A DNA stretch of 5,391 nucleotides. Source: JACQWX01 sp041662295 (GTDB taxonomy: Bacteria; Elusimicrobiota; Elusimicrobia; UBA1565; UBA9628). The position numbers and the translations under genes are program-made. Each line of letters opens with the position of its first letter. Position 1 is the first letter of the stretch. Below are positions 5,011-5,391 of the stretch, one piece after another. Location of the stretch: NCBI GenBank assembly GCA_041662295.1, contig JBAZSR010000234.1, positions 1 to 5,391 of the forward strand, in the 5' to 3' direction. Below the pieces are notes generated by a model. It did not search any database, was not told the origin of the DNA, and worked only from the letters and a program-made list of their open reading frames with translations.

Positions 5011-5391
5011 CCTTCATCCTCAGGGTACGGCCGGCCATGGCGCCGATGCCTGCGTCGTGGGTGACGAGGATCACGGTCCTGCCCTCGGCGTGGAGTTCTT
5101 TGAAGAGGGCCAGGATCTCGGCGCTGGACTTGGAGTCGAGGTTGCCCGTGGGCTCGTCGGCCAGGAGCACCTCGGGTCCGTTGGAGAGGGCGCGCGCGAT
5201 GCCCACGCGCTGGCGCTCGCCGCCCGAGAGCTCGAGCGGGGTGCGGGAGGTCTTCCTGCCCAGACCCACCCGGTGGAGCAGGGACTCGGCGCGGGAGCGG
5301 CGCTCAGCAGAGGCGACGCCGGCGTAGGACATGGGCAGGCACACGTTCTCGAGGGCGGAGAGTCGCGGGAGCCGGTTGAAAGCCTGGAACA
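4988..5391 (-). CDS. ABC transporter ATPase, LolD/MacB type (N-terminus beyond window)
   Basis: The C-terminal 133 residues or so of a cytoplasmic ATP-binding subunit; the frame is open to the right edge, so the gene is partial. The first full visible codons read FQAFNRLPRLSALENV, the Q-loop region of the LolD/MacB/FtsE-like group, so about 90 N-terminal residues including Walker A lie outside. Inside are the ABC signature LSGGERQRVGIARAL (near 5230-5186), Walker B VLLADEPTGNLD (near 5170-5135) with the catalytic Glu, and the H-loop VTHD (His codon at 5059-5057). All visible catalytic motifs are intact. It ends RMKDGRLQES, overlapping the first permease by 23 bases. Pairing with FtsX-type permeases implies a mechanotransmission exporter rather than an importer. 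The GTG at 5344 is not the start, because the conserved Q-loop continues upstream of it. The operon promoter must lie to the right of the window. Confidence 0.95.
   Translation of the reverse strand, partial: FQAFNRLPRLSALENVCLPMSYAGVASAERRSRAESLLHRVGLGRKTSRTPLELSGGERQRVGIARALSNGPEVLLADEPTGNLDSKSSAEILALFKELHAEGRTVILVTHDAGIGAMAGRTLRMKDGRLQES
5017..5021 (-). promoter_or_regulatory. Shine-Dalgarno of permease 1, inside the ATPase gene
   Basis: The minus strand reads GAGGA 6 bases before the ATG at 5010. It selects this start in the 23-base overlap with the ATPase gene. Confidence 0.65.

Noticed and set aside
4135..5064. 309-codon open frame on the plus strand opposite permease 1
   Set aside because: No recognisable domain, biased composition, and fully covered by the well-supported permease and ATPase genes on the other strand.
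4988..5344. GTG at 5344 as the start of the ATPase
   Set aside because: The conserved Q-loop segment FQAFNRLPRLSALENV continues in frame to the window edge, so the gene is longer and partial, not N-terminally truncated.
1..5391. CRISPR array, tRNA/rRNA gene, insertion sequence, toxin-antitoxin pair or phage gene
   Set aside because: No regularly spaced repeats, no cloverleaf-like or rRNA-like stretch, no transposase, integrase or terminal inverted repeats were seen on either strand.

Overview
The window is a gene-dense, high-GC bacterial chromosome segment. Intergenic gaps are short, start codons carry purine-rich Shine-Dalgarno sequences, and one sigma70-type promoter is visible. A Sec-type signal peptide and LolD/MacB-type ABC exporter parts suggest, without proving, a Gram-negative (diderm) cell. 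The phylum cannot be fixed from sequence alone; high-GC groups such as Elusimicrobiota, Acidobacteriota or deltaproteobacterial lineages would all fit. There are no RNA genes, CRISPR arrays, insertion sequences, integrases or other signs of recent transfer.

Layout from left to right. (1) At 1-39, minus strand, lie the first 13 codons of a gene that runs off the left edge; it has a perfect AGGAGG ribosome binding site. (2) At 106-1113, minus strand, is a tRNA-dihydrouridine synthase of the DusB/NifR3 type. (3) A 100-base gap (1114-1213) holds a promoter, TTGACA-18-TATCAT, firing rightward. (4) At 1214-1957, plus strand, is a stand-alone protein made of two receiver domains. The first is degenerate, the second has all canonical phosphorylation residues, and there is no output domain. 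(5) At 1954-5391, minus strand, four genes are packed as one operon, read right to left: an ABC ATPase (its N-terminus lies beyond the right edge), two paralogous MacB/FtsX-type permeases, and a small exported DUF2914-like protein. Junctions are a 23-base overlap, a 1-base gap and a 4-base ATGA overlap. The operon and the receiver gene converge, and their stop codons share one CTAG.

How the genes may work together: one ATPase plus two different permease subunits suggests a heteromeric mechanotransmission-type (MacB/LolCDE-like) exporter in the inner membrane. The translationally coupled DUF2914-like protein would be its periplasmic partner. No membrane-fusion adaptor or outer-membrane channel lies in view. 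Substrate is unknown. The double-receiver protein has its own promoter and is probably an intermediate or phosphate sink in a phosphorelay; no kinase is in the window. The most interesting points are the permease pair with its DUF2914-like partner and the pseudo-receiver/receiver fusion. No part of the window looks like an entirely new kind of system.
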